Shown here one piece after another: positions 37,477 through 48,221 of a stretch of 64,000 nucleotides of DNA; position 1 is the stretch's first letter; every line of letters begins with the position of its first letter. The translations under genes and the position numbers were made by a program. The DNA is from Mortierella alpina (Eukaryota; Mortierellomycota; Mortierellomycetes; Mortierellales; Mortierellaceae): NCBI GenBank assembly GCA_029449245.1, contig JANATF010000001.1:2418001-2482000 (forward strand). Reading direction: 5' to 3'. Under the pieces are notes generated by a model, which saw only the letters and a program-made list of their open reading frames with translations, was not told where the DNA came from and made no database searches.

Positions 37477-38323
37477 GCGAGATGAGGGAGCGTAAAGTCC
37501 TGGCTACAAGGAGCGGGTTTGGAATCAAGGCAGAGCCATATTGGGCGTTAGAGACCCAGTTATGACGATTCGTTCAGCTGGTCTTGGATGCAGAGTCAAG
37601 TGTTGGGAACAAACCTGGTAGTCCGACGGAGTGTGGGTGCTGCTGAGGCTGCGTTTCATGGCCACGGACATTGGCGGATCGAGAGCAGGGAGTTGCGGGA
37701 GGAACGAAGCAAAGACAGCAAGACGAGAGATGAAGAGCGAGAGACGAAGAAAGAGGCTCTGCGGGTATGTGGAGAAGGAGAGCAGGGAATGTGGGGCAGA
37801 CAGAGACAGACGGCGGAAGGAGAAAGAGAGAGAGGCAGGCGAACCACACAGGTGTGGGAAAAGAAATGAACAGAGAGATAAGGGTCAAGGGTGCTACGAG
37901 AGCGCCTTGTCAACAAATGCGATAAGCACACGGACAAGAGCCAATGGATGCAGGGGCCAACGCCCAATGGACCACTGCGTGTATAGATAGTGGGGGAGAT
38001 GTATACCAAGGTGCTGGCGGTGAGAAGAGAGCAGCGGCGCCGAAAGGGGACAAGGTGCAGTGAGGCGAGAAAAGGGGGGGTTGGCAGTTGGCAACTGGTG
38101 TGGGGTGGGAGAGTGGGGAAGAGAAGCGAAAGAGCGGAGACCAAGCGATCCAAGAAAATTTGTCTCAAAGGCAGGCCGCTGGACGCCACTTTCAGTCCAC
38201 TTCATCGGAGATGATGCAATAGTGTCAACCTTATTTCATGGAGTGTATTGAATGCTATTGCTATTAGATGGCTATAAGATGGCTATAAGATATATATGAT
38301 ACGGGGTGCTGAGCATCGACTAT
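37477..38323. promoter_or_regulatory. Upstream region of the low-complexity gene
   Basis: About 850 nt between two minus-strand genes. On the minus strand it is strongly C/T-rich (38150 down to 37650), as in long fungal 5' leaders. The open frame 37656-38189 on that strand is a by-product of this composition and shows no domain. A short imperfect direct repeat (GGCTATAAGAT) occurs near 38265-38290. Confidence 0.45.
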
Positions 38324-39316
38324 TTAGTGGCGACGGCGGAAGAGTCCTCCAAAGCGCGAGGGCTTCTCGGTGTAGACAACATTGCCCGACTCGACAGGAC
38401 GGGCAGCAGGTCGGAAGGTGCGTCGTCCCCACATGCGGAACTGGACTGCCATACCCAAGAGCGCGAGCACGATGAATGCCGCCAACAGCGCATACTCCTG
38501 CCAGGTCATGGTCGTGCTCACGCGGTTGTCAATGCTGTTCTTGGAGTTGATGAACGAGTCGGCCTCTCCAACGAATCCCGTGTGCGCAAACATGTCGATG
38601 CCCGCAACCACAGAGTACGCTCCAACGAGAGCAGACCCAACAATGACCGTCTCATGCTCACGAATAAAGCCGAGGATAAAGCCAACGACTGCAAGAACGC
38701 CAAGCAGGATGGCGCGGCCAGTGGTGGAGGTGATGACTCCACCAGACTTCCAGCCCAAGATCCAGAGTCCCAGAGTGTACAACGCCAGGGCTCCTAGAAC
38801 CGCAACACCGAGTCGTGAACAGCAGACGAGCAGCAGACCACCGAGGATGCCGACAACGATGGAGATGACGAGCAAGAGGGTAGAGTTGGTGACACCGCCG
38901 TTGGACATGCCAATGTAGGAGATATTGGCAAAGAAGTAGAATCCAATCAGGAACATGCACACGCGGAAGAAGCGGACACCCAGGAAGCAGAGGATGAGGC
39001 CAAAGACGATCAGGATGGCTCCTGCGATGCCGGCTTGGACTGTGAGATTGTATGGGCCACCGCTGGCGCTGCCTAGAAAGTTGTTGGCATCGTCACTGGG
39101 CTTCTTCACGCTTGTGGAGATAGGGGCCGCCTGGGCAATAAAGTTGATGAGCGCGGAGAGGACCACAAGCAGGTAGACAGGTGGGCATCCGAGAGAACGC
39201 GCCCTGAGCGATGCTGTTACTGAGGACATAGATATCTGTGATATTATTGGGGGAGGGGGAGTAAAGGTAGAGGGGTTTAAGGTTGAGATGCTTGGAACGG
39301 TTGAAGTTGGAAACAT
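38324..39316 (-). CDS. Multi-pass membrane protein with TM7S3/TM198-like (DUF4203) domain
   Basis: Integral membrane protein of unknown function. One exon; 330 aa from the first ATG or 301 aa from the ATG at 39229. The second start is attractive because it gives a typical signal peptide (SLGCPPVYLLVVLSALINFIAQA) ending near AAP. About seven hydrophobic helices follow (AGIAGAILIVFGLILCFLGV, MFLIGFYFFANISYIGM, LLLVISIVVGILGGLLLV and others), the pattern of the TM7S3/TM198-like domain, with the Gly-rich helix packing motifs of that family. A helix near residues 275-300 precedes a basic tail ending in GGLFRRRH. Intronless. Related animal TMEM198 proteins act in Wnt signalling, but that role cannot be carried over. 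Confidence 0.85.
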   Translation of the reverse strand: MFPTSTVPSISTLNPSTFTPPPPIISQISMSSVTASLRARSLGCPPVYLLVVLSALINFIAQAAPISTSVKKPSDDANNFLGSASGGPYNLTVQAGIAGAILIVFGLILCFLGVRFFRVCMFLIGFYFFANISYIGMSNGGVTNSTLLLVISIVVGILGGLLLVCCSRLGVAVLGALALYTLGLWILGWKSGGVITSTTGRAILLGVLAVVGFILGFIREHETVIVGSALVGAYSVVAGIDMFAHTGFVGEADSFINSKNSIDNRVSTTMTWQEYALLAAFIVLALLGMAVQFRMWGRRTFRPAARPVESGNVVYTEKPSRFGGLFRRRH

Positions 39317-39785
39317 AAAGTGGGGGAAGTGCCCGTCTTATATACATGTAGTCTTCAACTGTCGCCCGCCATGATGTCAGCAGGAATAGGCTAAAGTTGA
39401 TGATGTAATACGAAGCACGGGTAGAGCCCAGGAAAGAGGCGGTAACCACCAAAGGCACTGTAAACAACGTATGAATGAAGCGGTCTATCGCAAAAAGGAG
39501 GTGGGCTGTTAGTCCATTTGGACCACCGGCACCCTTTGTGTTCTTCTTTTATCCTGCGGATAGTTGCTATTGGACCGCATGAATTTCATGCCAAAGTACA
39601 ACCCTTTCCCCCTCTTGACCCTGAAATAGATCTAGGCCTTAGTTGTTGTTACTTAGAAAGAAGAATGGAGCGCTCCACCGCGTGCGTGCTTACTGTGCAA
39701 CCAAAAACTCAACGATACTTTTTTTGGCCACAGTCGATGATGATAACTTCGGAAGAAAATTTTATGCAGTCTCCTTGATCGGTCT
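39317..39785. other. Spacer between TM198-like gene and PBDC1 homologue
   Basis: About 470 nt; it must hold the promoter of the TM198-like gene and the 3' UTR of the PBDC1 gene, both on the minus strand. Nothing else recognised. Confidence 0.4.
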
Positions 39786-40713
39786 CTACTTTTTTGACTT
39801 GCAGTGGACCGAGTTGAGTCCAGCCTTGTTACGAGCAATCTCAATGGTCAAGAACTGCATGCGTGTGACTATGAACACAAGAGTAAGCGCATAGAACAAA
39901 GGTCAACAATAAAAAAACGAGAACAAAAGCACGAAAGTCACGGTCAGGAACAAGCCAGAGCAAAGCCCCAGTGCATGCTCACACTCCTCGAGCGACGGCC
40001 TTTTTGTGTATATCGCCGTATCCGCGCGTTCTTACCAAACATGGTGTTGCTCTCGGTGTACCCTTGGCTGGCATCAACTCTAAGCAAAGATCCAAAGTTG
40101 TAGTCGGTAACTTTGCCACCCTCGTATCTGTTGATAAAGTTGCGCCACTTTTCCTTCATCTCTGGTGACTTGAAGTCCTTGGCCTCGTCCAGAACATCAA
40201 TCTTCACATCGGTGCCGAAGGTGGACATGAAATCGACATAGATCTCGTCATCGATCCTGTTTTCGAGTTTCACGAGTGGCCACAGTGAAGCAAAAGTGTT
40301 GCTATTAGTACTTGGCTTGAATTGGACATGAAGTATCTCCGATCAAAGAGTGTTCCCGCCAAGGTATGCTGAGCGCGTTCGAATTTCTTCTTCAGTGTTC
40401 CATGAAGACAGGACAAAAACATACTTTGTGAGCTTGAGCTTGGAACCATCCAGAGCCTCAAGGAGCGAGAAGTAGGTTTCGGCGTGGTGCATTGCCTTGA
40501 CAGCCCACTGCTTCTCTATAAAGACGATGATTTAAACGTAGAGAATGCAGAGGGTGGTGGCGAAATGTCAGTTTGTAGTGTGCGAAAGTTGTCCTGCACT
40601 GCCTATGCTCCTGCAGTCGCCCCTGGACGGATAAGCGATATTTTTCGGAAGCTAGCTGGCACTATACCAATCTCCTGGAGCTGCTCGAGTTCGTCGGCTG
40701 ATGGAAGAGACAT
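39786..40713 (-). CDS. PBDC1 family protein (polysaccharide biosynthesis domain-containing 1)
   Basis: Small conserved eukaryotic protein; yeast (YPL225W) and human relatives act with new translation products such as eEF1A, not in polysaccharide synthesis despite the domain name. Four exons on the minus strand: 40713-40668, 40515-40425, 40256-40036 and 39868-39786, giving 146 aa. The splices rebuild the family core in order: EKQWAVKAMHHAETYF, KLKLTKIDDEIYVDF, DVLDEAKDFKSPEMKEKWR, DYNFGSLLRVDASQGYT and MQFLTIEIARNKAGLN. It lacks the charged C-terminal tail of the human protein. Introns are 152, 168 and 167 nt. The start gives MSLPSADELEQL, a normal short N-terminus. It is divergent from the proteasome gene, with about 760 nt between ATGs. 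Confidence 0.93.
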
Positions 40714-41475
40714 TGTTCTTGCTGACTGTGTTGAGTAAAGAGAAAAGATGGACGCAGCTTTCAATGCAATCAGACCGTAAAAAAATACGCTCCAAGTGTT
40801 TGTGATCCACGATCCACAGTCATACCCCGTGACTTGACTTTTATTACGCTGCCAGGAGAGCGCCTGCGACTGCAGTCGACTTACGGCTTCTCTTTCTCTC
40901 TGAGTCATGGTGGAGATGGATGGAGACTCTAATCTGACTCTTACTTTTCAGATAGAAGAATTGAAGGATGAAGATACTTACCTGAACCATGAGCCACTCA
41001 GAACAAAGCCCATTTGAATCTTCCGCGCTGCTTCCTTGTCCGCTCCTTCATACGACAATATGGAAGTTCGTGCATCGCTTTCTTGGGACTTTCCAGCAGT
41101 CAGAAAAATACGGCTACCTCTCGCTGTACGGCCTTCCTTGTGTATGCCAGAAAATCAGCATATTATATTACTCCAAGTCGGTAATCATTTACATTTCAGT
41201 TCCTTACTAGGAATGGGCAGTTGCATCGTGGGGCTATGAAAGAGCTATAGCTATACGACGTGCAGTTTTGGTACGCATCGTTGGCTCGGAGGCTTGGCCT
41301 GGGTGACGTGTATATCAGGCAACGTGCGTGTATGAGTTTGCGTGTCTGCACTCCACGCAAACCCATTTCGACCACTACCACTTCTCGGCCACCTTTGCAC
41401 ATTTCGTCAGCCCCTTTCTCACATCTCACACATCCTAACGCATCCTACCGCCGTAACATCTACCTATAAACTATC
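40714..41475. promoter_or_regulatory. Divergent promoter region, PBDC1 and proteasome alpha4
   Basis: 762 nt between the two ATG codons. The last 100 nt before the proteasome start are C-rich. I could not identify an exact PACE (proteasome control) element. No other gene is seen. Confidence 0.4.
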
Positions 41476-42895
41476 ATGGCTGGCTCTTATGATCGCGCGC
41501 TGACCGTCTTCTCGCCCGACGGACACTTGTTCCAGGTTGACTACGCTGTCGAAGCCGTCCGCAAGGGAAGCTGTGCTGTAAGTGTTGCAAAGACGCGTCT
41601 TGACTTCATCTCGACTGCATGCCAAGCAAGAGTTGGCTTGCATGTCGTACCATGCCCTTCAATGGAGTGCCCTTGACCTGCCGGACGATGGAGCCTTGTC
41701 TGGACTCGCGATTGACACTTTTCCCTCCTACTCTAGGTCGGTGTTCGCGGCTCGGACGTTGTGGTTCTGGGTGTCGAAAAAAAGTCTGCCTTGAAGCTTC
41801 AGGAAGAGCGCACAGTGAAGAAGATCTGCATGCTGGACGAGCACGTCTGCCTCGCCTTTGCTGGTATGGATATGTCGAATACTATCAGGAACGCTTTATT
41901 GAACACCTCCTGAGCAACGGAACCCCGACAGATGGTTACACTCCTGGTCTACATTTTCGTCCCTGCTAAGCGATCTAACATGGAAGTGCCACCATCCACT
42001 TGCTACATACCATAGGTCTTTCGGCTGATGCGCGTGTCCTGGTGAACAAGGCAAGGATAGAATGTCAGAGTCACAGACTTACTGTGGAAGACGCGGTCTC
42101 GATCGAATATATCACGCGTTTCATTGCAGGAGTACAGCAGGTATGGCGGTCGCGTGCTTCGTGATTGCGTTGCATCCACTCCAATGGATAATAGACGAAA
42201 CGCGCGTTTACATTACTTGGGCGCCTTGCTGACACGCATCCCTTATCACGACTACTTGATGATCAACAGAAATACACGCAAAGCGGAGGAGTGAGACCCT
42301 TCGGAATCTCGACATTGATTATGGGCTTTGACTCGGACAAGGTGCCAAAGTTATACCAGACTGATCCCTCGGGCGTTTACTCTGCATGGAAGGCCAATGC
42401 GATTGGGCGCTCATCAAAAACCGTTCGCGAGTTTCTGGAGAAGAACTACAAGGAAGAGATGAGCAAGGCGGACACCATCAAGCTTGCCATCAGATCTCTG
42501 CTCGAGGTAAGAAAAAAGACGGATAACCTGATGATGTATAGATCGCCACAAGTTCTATAGACGCGGTGGCTCTTATCCTTGTAGGTGGTAGTTGTACTCA
42601 GACACGTTTACTTATTTTCACGCTATAATGTCATTAGGTTGTCCAAACAGGAGCAAAGAACATTGAGATTGCCATCATGGGATCCGATAGTATCATCCAG
42701 GTATGGTGGCGCTACTCTTATCAATTTCATTTGTTTACCTAGCTTGGTATATATTGTTACTGACCTTGCTTTCTGGTTGTGCATTTTTCCGCTTAATAGC
42801 GCCTGGAGCTGTCCGAAATTGAAACCATCGTAGCAGAGATTGAGGCAGAGAATGAAAAGGAAAAAGAAAAGAGCAAGCCTACAAACCAGCAGTAG
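41476..42895 (+). CDS. PRE6: 20S proteasome alpha4 subunit (PSMA7/Pre6 type)
   Basis: Structural subunit of the outer ring of the 20S proteasome; gates entry to the proteolytic chamber. Six exons: 41476-41577, 41737-41863, 42016-42140, 42270-42506, 42638-42700 and 42800-42895, giving 249 aa. The alpha-subunit N-terminal signature [20 protein letters not shown] is complete (about 5-24). The remaining blocks match alpha4 best: [75 protein letters not shown] and REFLEKNY. The C-terminus is Lys/Glu-rich ([12 protein letters not shown]), as in PSMA7. No active-site threonine is expected in an alpha subunit. Introns are about 99-159 nt. A poly(A) signal lies 63 nt after the stop. Confidence 0.97.
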
Positions 42896-43867
42896 TGTAT
42901 GAACGGAGTTGCAGAACCTATAGTGTCATCCGAAAAAAACAGGGTATCAATTATGCAAATAAAACGTGTCCTACTCAGCTTACGTTGCCTGCAATTAGTC
43001 AGTGTATACTTTGAGTGGACTACAAGCCTACCAGTCCTGTGGTTTTTGGTATTGGACTTGTGGTGTTCATGGAACATGTAAAATATACTAATAGCACCTA
43101 CTGTAAATGATGGTGCCGTTGTACCGAACCCAGAGTATGTCCCTACGCCCTCCAGTGCCGCCAAAAGACTAGGGTTGACAGGCCGTGTCTGAGCACTCAT
43201 TTTATAGACGCATGATCTGTAGCACCAAATCAACACTCGTGCGGGCTGGACAACATAACCCCAACAACACCAACAGCAAGGGGGCGAGGCATCCCGTTAA
43301 AATAACCATTTAGTTTGACCGAGTGCAGACTGCAGATGCACGCAAACCCATCATGAATGAAAAAATCTACTTTTGTCTGTCTCCAGGGCGAGAGATACGT
43401 TCCGTTCCTCGAGGATCGCTGCTCTCAAATATTGCCAACCGAGTCTGAAAACAAATAGGGTGAATGGCGAAGACGCTCACACTCCCCCTACCCCCGTTAT
43501 GTTGAGTGTAATTTTGACCTTCAAGACAGGGGAGGAGGCACAATTGCGGCATGGATAGCACCAATTCCAAAAGAGTTCTTCCATCGCCTTCCGTGTTTCC
43601 AGCAAAGCTTTCTTTTGCCTTCCTAATTCCCAATTGCCAACTCATCTCGTCAGCTTCATCATTGAACTCCATTCACGTTTTGAATGTCACACCTCCACTT
43701 ATTTGTTGGCCTTTACTCTTATCCGTATTAAACTCTGCCAGGAACAACGATTTGCTCGCTCTGACCCCTCAGCGCACATGCACATCCAGGTGACACGCTA
43801 CACTTATTTTCGTGACACTCTCTCAAACGAACACAAGCGCCCCGGTACACGCATTTACTGCTGAGCC
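42896..43867. other. Interval between proteasome gene and first FAD monooxygenase
   Basis: About 970 nt. It contains the 3' UTR of the proteasome gene, a weak candidate small ORF on the minus strand (42980-43200, see findings) and a C/T-rich promoter before the monooxygenase. No other gene seen. Confidence 0.4.
42958..42963 (+). terminator. Poly(A) signal of the proteasome alpha4 gene
   Basis: AATAAA 63 nt after the stop. Confidence 0.6.
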
Positions 43868-45799
43868 ATGCCAGTTGCTACCACACGAGTGATGATCGTC
43901 GGAGGCGGTCTAGGAGGTCTCGTCCTGGCAATCTTGCTCCAACGGGCTGGCATTGATTACGTCGTATTGGAGCAAAGCGTTCTCATCCGGCCTATCGGGT
44001 CACTCATAGTTCTTAGCCCCTTGGTGCTGCCATTAATGGAGCAGCTAGGGCTTTTAGAGGAGATCGAAAGACTTGCCAAGCCTTTTGGCACCTTGACTAT
44101 CCTTCGTGACGACCTGTCCGTGGTCACCAGATGTGTTCTGAACGACAAGACTCTAGACTCCAAAGAACGGTAGGGCTGCTTTCGACACCCTTTCTCCGTC
44201 CTGTACTCAACTAGCACAAGGTTTACTGTTAGTTCCTGGATCTATCGTAAACGGCTCAACTGATGGACCATCTCTCCTCCCCGTCTCCTTTCATTTTATT
44301 ATGTTTTTTTTCCCGCTGGGCAACCAGATATGGACATTACGACCAGTGTATTCCCAGGCCAGACCTCTATAACATCCTCCTCGCACGCATTCCCAAGAAC
44401 CGTCTGCACCTCGGCAAACGCTTTGTCAATTTTCAGCATATCAACCTCAGCAATCCACATCTGTCAACGACCAGCAGTTTAAGCGGGAGCAGCTACAGCA
44501 TCGGAGGTCCAGAGTATGAAAAGATCAAAGCCCGTTGCTCGGATGGCACGTTCTACCATGCAGACATCCTCGTGGGCGCAGACGGCGCTTCAAGTGCAGT
44601 GCGACAGACTCTCTATCGCCAGCTGAAGGAAGAAGGCACACTACCAAAACCAGACCAGGAAGATCAGCAATACAAGCAAGTTGCGCTTGTCGGCGTCACG
44701 AACGCGTTGAGTCCCATAAAGTACCCGGATCTAAAGCACGAGTTTTCACACTTCAAGATTATATTGAATAGGAACTCACCATACATGGTGAGCATTTTGA
44801 TATGTATTTTTTTTACATATGGCACGAGATGAATAATGCGCTCAAAGTTGACCTTTTTTTTTCTTGTTTCTCTGGCCTTTTTTGCCCGCTAAAGACCTGG
44901 TACATGCCAGTGCCCGGAAACAGATACGGTTGGCTTGTAACACGGACGTTGGATGAGCCTGTCACCATCAACAGCGGGAACTCGAGCTATGCAGATTGGG
45001 GACCAGACGCGACAGGTACTGAACCCCCTCGATCCAAGATATTTCAGTTCCAGCGTGCGGAGCTCTCTGTGTTCTGAAAGTGCTATACTAACTCCTCATT
45101 CATATCCTGTGGTCCATTTCACCAACAGATGAGATGAGCAAAGCCGTGAGGCATCTAATAGGTCCTGACGGTGGCACCGTTGGAGACTTGATTGACAGCA
45201 CAGACCGACACCTCCTCTCCAAGGTCATGCTCGAGGAACGTGCTTTCAAGACCTGGTACGGAGGCAGGACAGTCCTCATCGGAGACGCATGCCACAAGAG
45301 CGTACCCTTCACGGCCAAAGGGGCCAATGAATCGATCCTCGATGCCGTGACCCTGGCCTCGTTGCTCTACGACATGCCCCCGACCAACCATTTGGAGGAC
45401 TTTCACCGGGTCTTTAGAACCTATCAACAATCCCGCGCCGCCATCGCCAAACAGGTGGTAGAAACTTCCAGTCAATTCAGTGCATTGCTGTTGAAGGAGG
45501 GTTGGTTGGGTGATTTGATGCGCAAGCTTGCATTTGGGTTTCATGCGACTTTCATGGGTCGACAGAACATGGACAAGCTTTATGCACAGAGGACGCAGGC
45601 AACGTTCTTGCCATTTGTGGAGGAACGCGGTTCAGTTCCTAGTAGACCTCAAGCACAAGCGAGGAAAGGGTTGGCAAGGCAGGATTATAAGCCAAGATGC
45701 AAATCGGGTGGCCATGCTAAGCCAGGGGTACAGGAGGAGCACGCGCAGGTGGATGAATTTATGACTATGGGGCCTGATAACGTTAGCATAGACATGTAG
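43868..45799 (+). CDS. FAD-dependent aromatic-ring monooxygenase-like, copy 1
   Basis: Class A flavin monooxygenase fold (PHBH/salicylate hydroxylase type); uses NAD(P)H and O2 on an unknown small molecule. Exons 43868-44169, 44328-44787, 44895-45015 and 45129-45799 give 517 aa. The dinucleotide motif VGGGLGGLVLAILL (about 11-24) and Glu of the VLEQ strand bind FAD. ILVGADGASSAVR is the DG motif; LIGDACHKSVPFTAKG is the GD motif that holds the flavin ribityl chain. The C-terminal ~60 residues are basic and low in conservation. Its paralogue lies tail to tail, 60 nt beyond the stop. Intron 2 of this gene (after PYM) is shared with the paralogue; the intron after KER is not. Catalytic elements are intact, but the substrate cannot be told from sequence. 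Confidence 0.92.
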
Positions 45800-45825
45800 A
45801 CAAACTTTCTGTCCTTTTTTCTTAC

Positions 45826-45831
45826 AATAAA
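45826..45831 (+). terminator. Poly(A) signal of FAD monooxygenase copy 1
   Basis: AATAAA 27 nt after the stop, in the 60-nt gap before the convergent paralogue; the 3' UTRs of the two genes probably overlap. Confidence 0.6.
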
Positions 45832-45859
45832 AAAAAGGGGTGAGGGTCTTAGATATTCA

Positions 45860-47696
45860 TTAAAGAGTTTCTGGGGCCGACGCCAATTTCTGGAGACCAA
45901 CCATAGACGCCAAGGGTCCCTCGCCTGGCTGCCTGTTGGATCGAATCTGTGCTCTGGGTTTGACTAACCCTGGCACCTGAACGAAATCCAGAAAGATGGC
46001 TTGTGGTCGTTTGTCATTCAGCTTGTCGTCTAGTTTGCGCATCACGAAGGCAGGTGTGTTTCCCAGGGCAATCTTTCGGACCAAATCACCTACCCAGCCC
46101 TGGCGGTTGAACACTCCAGCCAGGGACTTTGAGAACTCGATGGCGTCAAGGGCAACAGGGTAGCGGTCGTCGTAATAAGATTTAAAAGCGGTCGTCAGGT
46201 CCGGTACTGAGGTGGTGGGGACGTCGTAGAGCGCGTTGGCCAACGTGACAGCATCGAGGATAGCTTGCGCACCGCCCTCTCCCGAGAATGGAACGAGCTA
46301 TATTATCAAAGAAGAAGGAGCGTTAGATAGGCTGACGTCTCAAACGGACACATTGCTCTGACTTTGGAGAATGAAGATCAAAAACCTGCCTTGTGGATAG
46401 CTGCAGATTAATATGCCAGGACGATGGAGAAGCGTGATTAGTCTTTCAACTTGAACGGGTCTAGAATATGAAACGATCTCCATTTTGCATAGCGCACTTA
46501 CCATCGCCGAGCATTACAACACGTCCATCAAACCAGGTTTGGAAGAGTTTCTCTTCCAACATGACCTTGGAGATCAAATGAGGCTGCGTCCTGTCGACGA
46601 GTGCGCCAACTGTCCCTGAGTACGGGCACTTGGATCCTCGAACCTCATTCAGCATCTCCTGCGCCGCCTCATGACCCCACTCTTTCTCTGCACCTTTCGA
46701 TGACTCCTCCTCCTCTTGCGCCTCAGATTCATCGTGGTATCGGTTCAACAACCAGCAGATCCTATTTTCCGTCGTCGGCATCACCCATGACTTTGTATGC
46801 CGGAAGGAAGTACCAAAGTAAGATGAAAGAGAAGGACAAACAATTGCTCTATACGACTCCAATTGAATAACTACCCTTTTTTCTTTCAAACTTACCATGT
46901 ACTTGCGATCCTTGCTTAGAACAATCTTAAAGTTTGAAAACCCATCCTCAAAGCAAGCGCGATAGCGCTCTTCTTCTTCCGGCGTCGTCGTCAAAGGCTC
47001 TGTCACGCCCAAGACGCAGTGTTGCTTTAGTTTCAGCGGCAATTGATCCTGCTTTGGCAGCTTCTTCTCGGCCTTCATACGACGATACAGCGTATTACGA
47101 ATGGTGCTGTACGCGCCGTCTGCCCCGACAAGGATTTGAGCATGGTACTCTGACCCATCTGCACATTTGACCATCACCCCACCAGTATCTCCGCCACCAG
47201 CTGTTGCTGCTGCTGTTGCTTGGCTCTTTGACTCGTACTCTTCAAAGGACACAACCTTCTTGTTGAGAAGGAGCCTGGTCATGGGGATCTCCTTCAGCAA
47301 GATGTTGTAGAATGTCGGGCGGGGCATCACCCGGGTGTAATACCCGTATCGCTCTTTTGTGTCCGACCCAGGCATGACATTCGAGAGCGTGCCAATCACG
47401 CCTCGGTCGCCTCGAACCCAACGGTCACCTTGGTCTGCTTGAGCCTCCTCGAGGATGGTCATCCCACTGATCGGCTTGGAATGCTCGTGGATTTCTTCCA
47501 AGAGTCCGAGTTGGGCCAACACGGGTTGGACGACAGAGGACAGGGCGATTGCGGAGCCGAGCGGTCGGATGGACGGCGTACGCTCGAGCAGGAGATAGTC
47601 GATTCCGGCGCGCTCCAGTAGGATGCCCAGAGTGAGACCACCGGGACCGGCGCCGACAATGAGGACCTTGGTCTTTGTGGGGTTGGTAGCAGACAT
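45860..47696 (-). CDS. FAD-dependent aromatic-ring monooxygenase-like, copy 2
   Basis: Paralogue of the convergent gene to its left and same enzyme class. Exons on the minus strand: 47696-46896, 46790-46502, 46400-46390 and 46297-45860, giving 512 aa. FAD motif VGAGPGGLTLGILLERAG (about 12-29), DG motif LVGADGAYSTIR, and GD motif rebuilt across two introns as LGDAIHKLVPFSGEGG. Exon 3 is 11 nt (AIHK) and the following intron begins with GC (AAG/GCAGG), the only choice that keeps frame. Compared with copy 1 it has a longer linker with Ala/Gly repeats (about 165-180) and an acidic insert, EAQEEEESSKGAEKE. An in-frame ATG nine codons upstream (47723) exists. Substrate unknown. Confidence 0.9.
46390..46400 (-). 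other. 11-nt micro-exon followed by GC-AG intron
   Basis: Exon 3 of the monooxygenase gene above. It encodes part of the GD motif (GDAIHK), matching GDACHK of the paralogue, where the same residues are uninterrupted. The next intron (46298-46389) has a GC donor and an AG acceptor. Confidence 0.7.
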
Positions 47697-48221
47697 GGTA
47701 TCTTTCAGGGATAAATACTCCAAGGCGCAGACGTTTTATTGTTCTTGCTTCTTGTCCCTGAGCTGATGGAATGCAAGGATGGGAAGACGGGAGATGGGAA
47801 TGCTGATGCCAGATGCTTTTTTTTACAACTCACATCCCACAACTTTGTGTTCTCTCACTCTCGCTCTCTTCTCTCGCACGCCCTTTTGGATGTGGGCTAT
47901 ATAGGATTGTGTTCAGCAAAAAAGACCAAAGAGCATTTTGGCCTTCCCCAAACCCAAAAACAAAAAAGATCCGCTTCGGGTGGTACAAGATACCCACCCG
48001 CCCGACTAAATTCGCATTTGCCAAAGTTCTGCCGAGGATAGCTCACTCTAGGCGAGGCCCCAGCCCGGCAACCCGTTGCCAATCCACAAACAAGTTATAT
48101 ATGTACAGTGTTTTTTATTATGGAAACATAGGAATGCAGAATGCTTGGGTGTACTTTGGAGAGAGAGGGCGTGCTAGGGCAGAAAAACCGACCAAGAGAG
48201 GAGAACTACAATAAAATAATA
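47697..48221. promoter_or_regulatory. Promoter of FAD monooxygenase copy 2 and 3' UTR of kinase-ankyrin gene
   Basis: 525 nt between two minus-strand genes. No gene recognised. Confidence 0.4.

Noticed and set aside
37656-38189. 177-codon open frame, minus strand, Ser/Leu/Pro-rich
   Set aside because: Explained by pyrimidine-rich leader composition; no domain or conserved feature.
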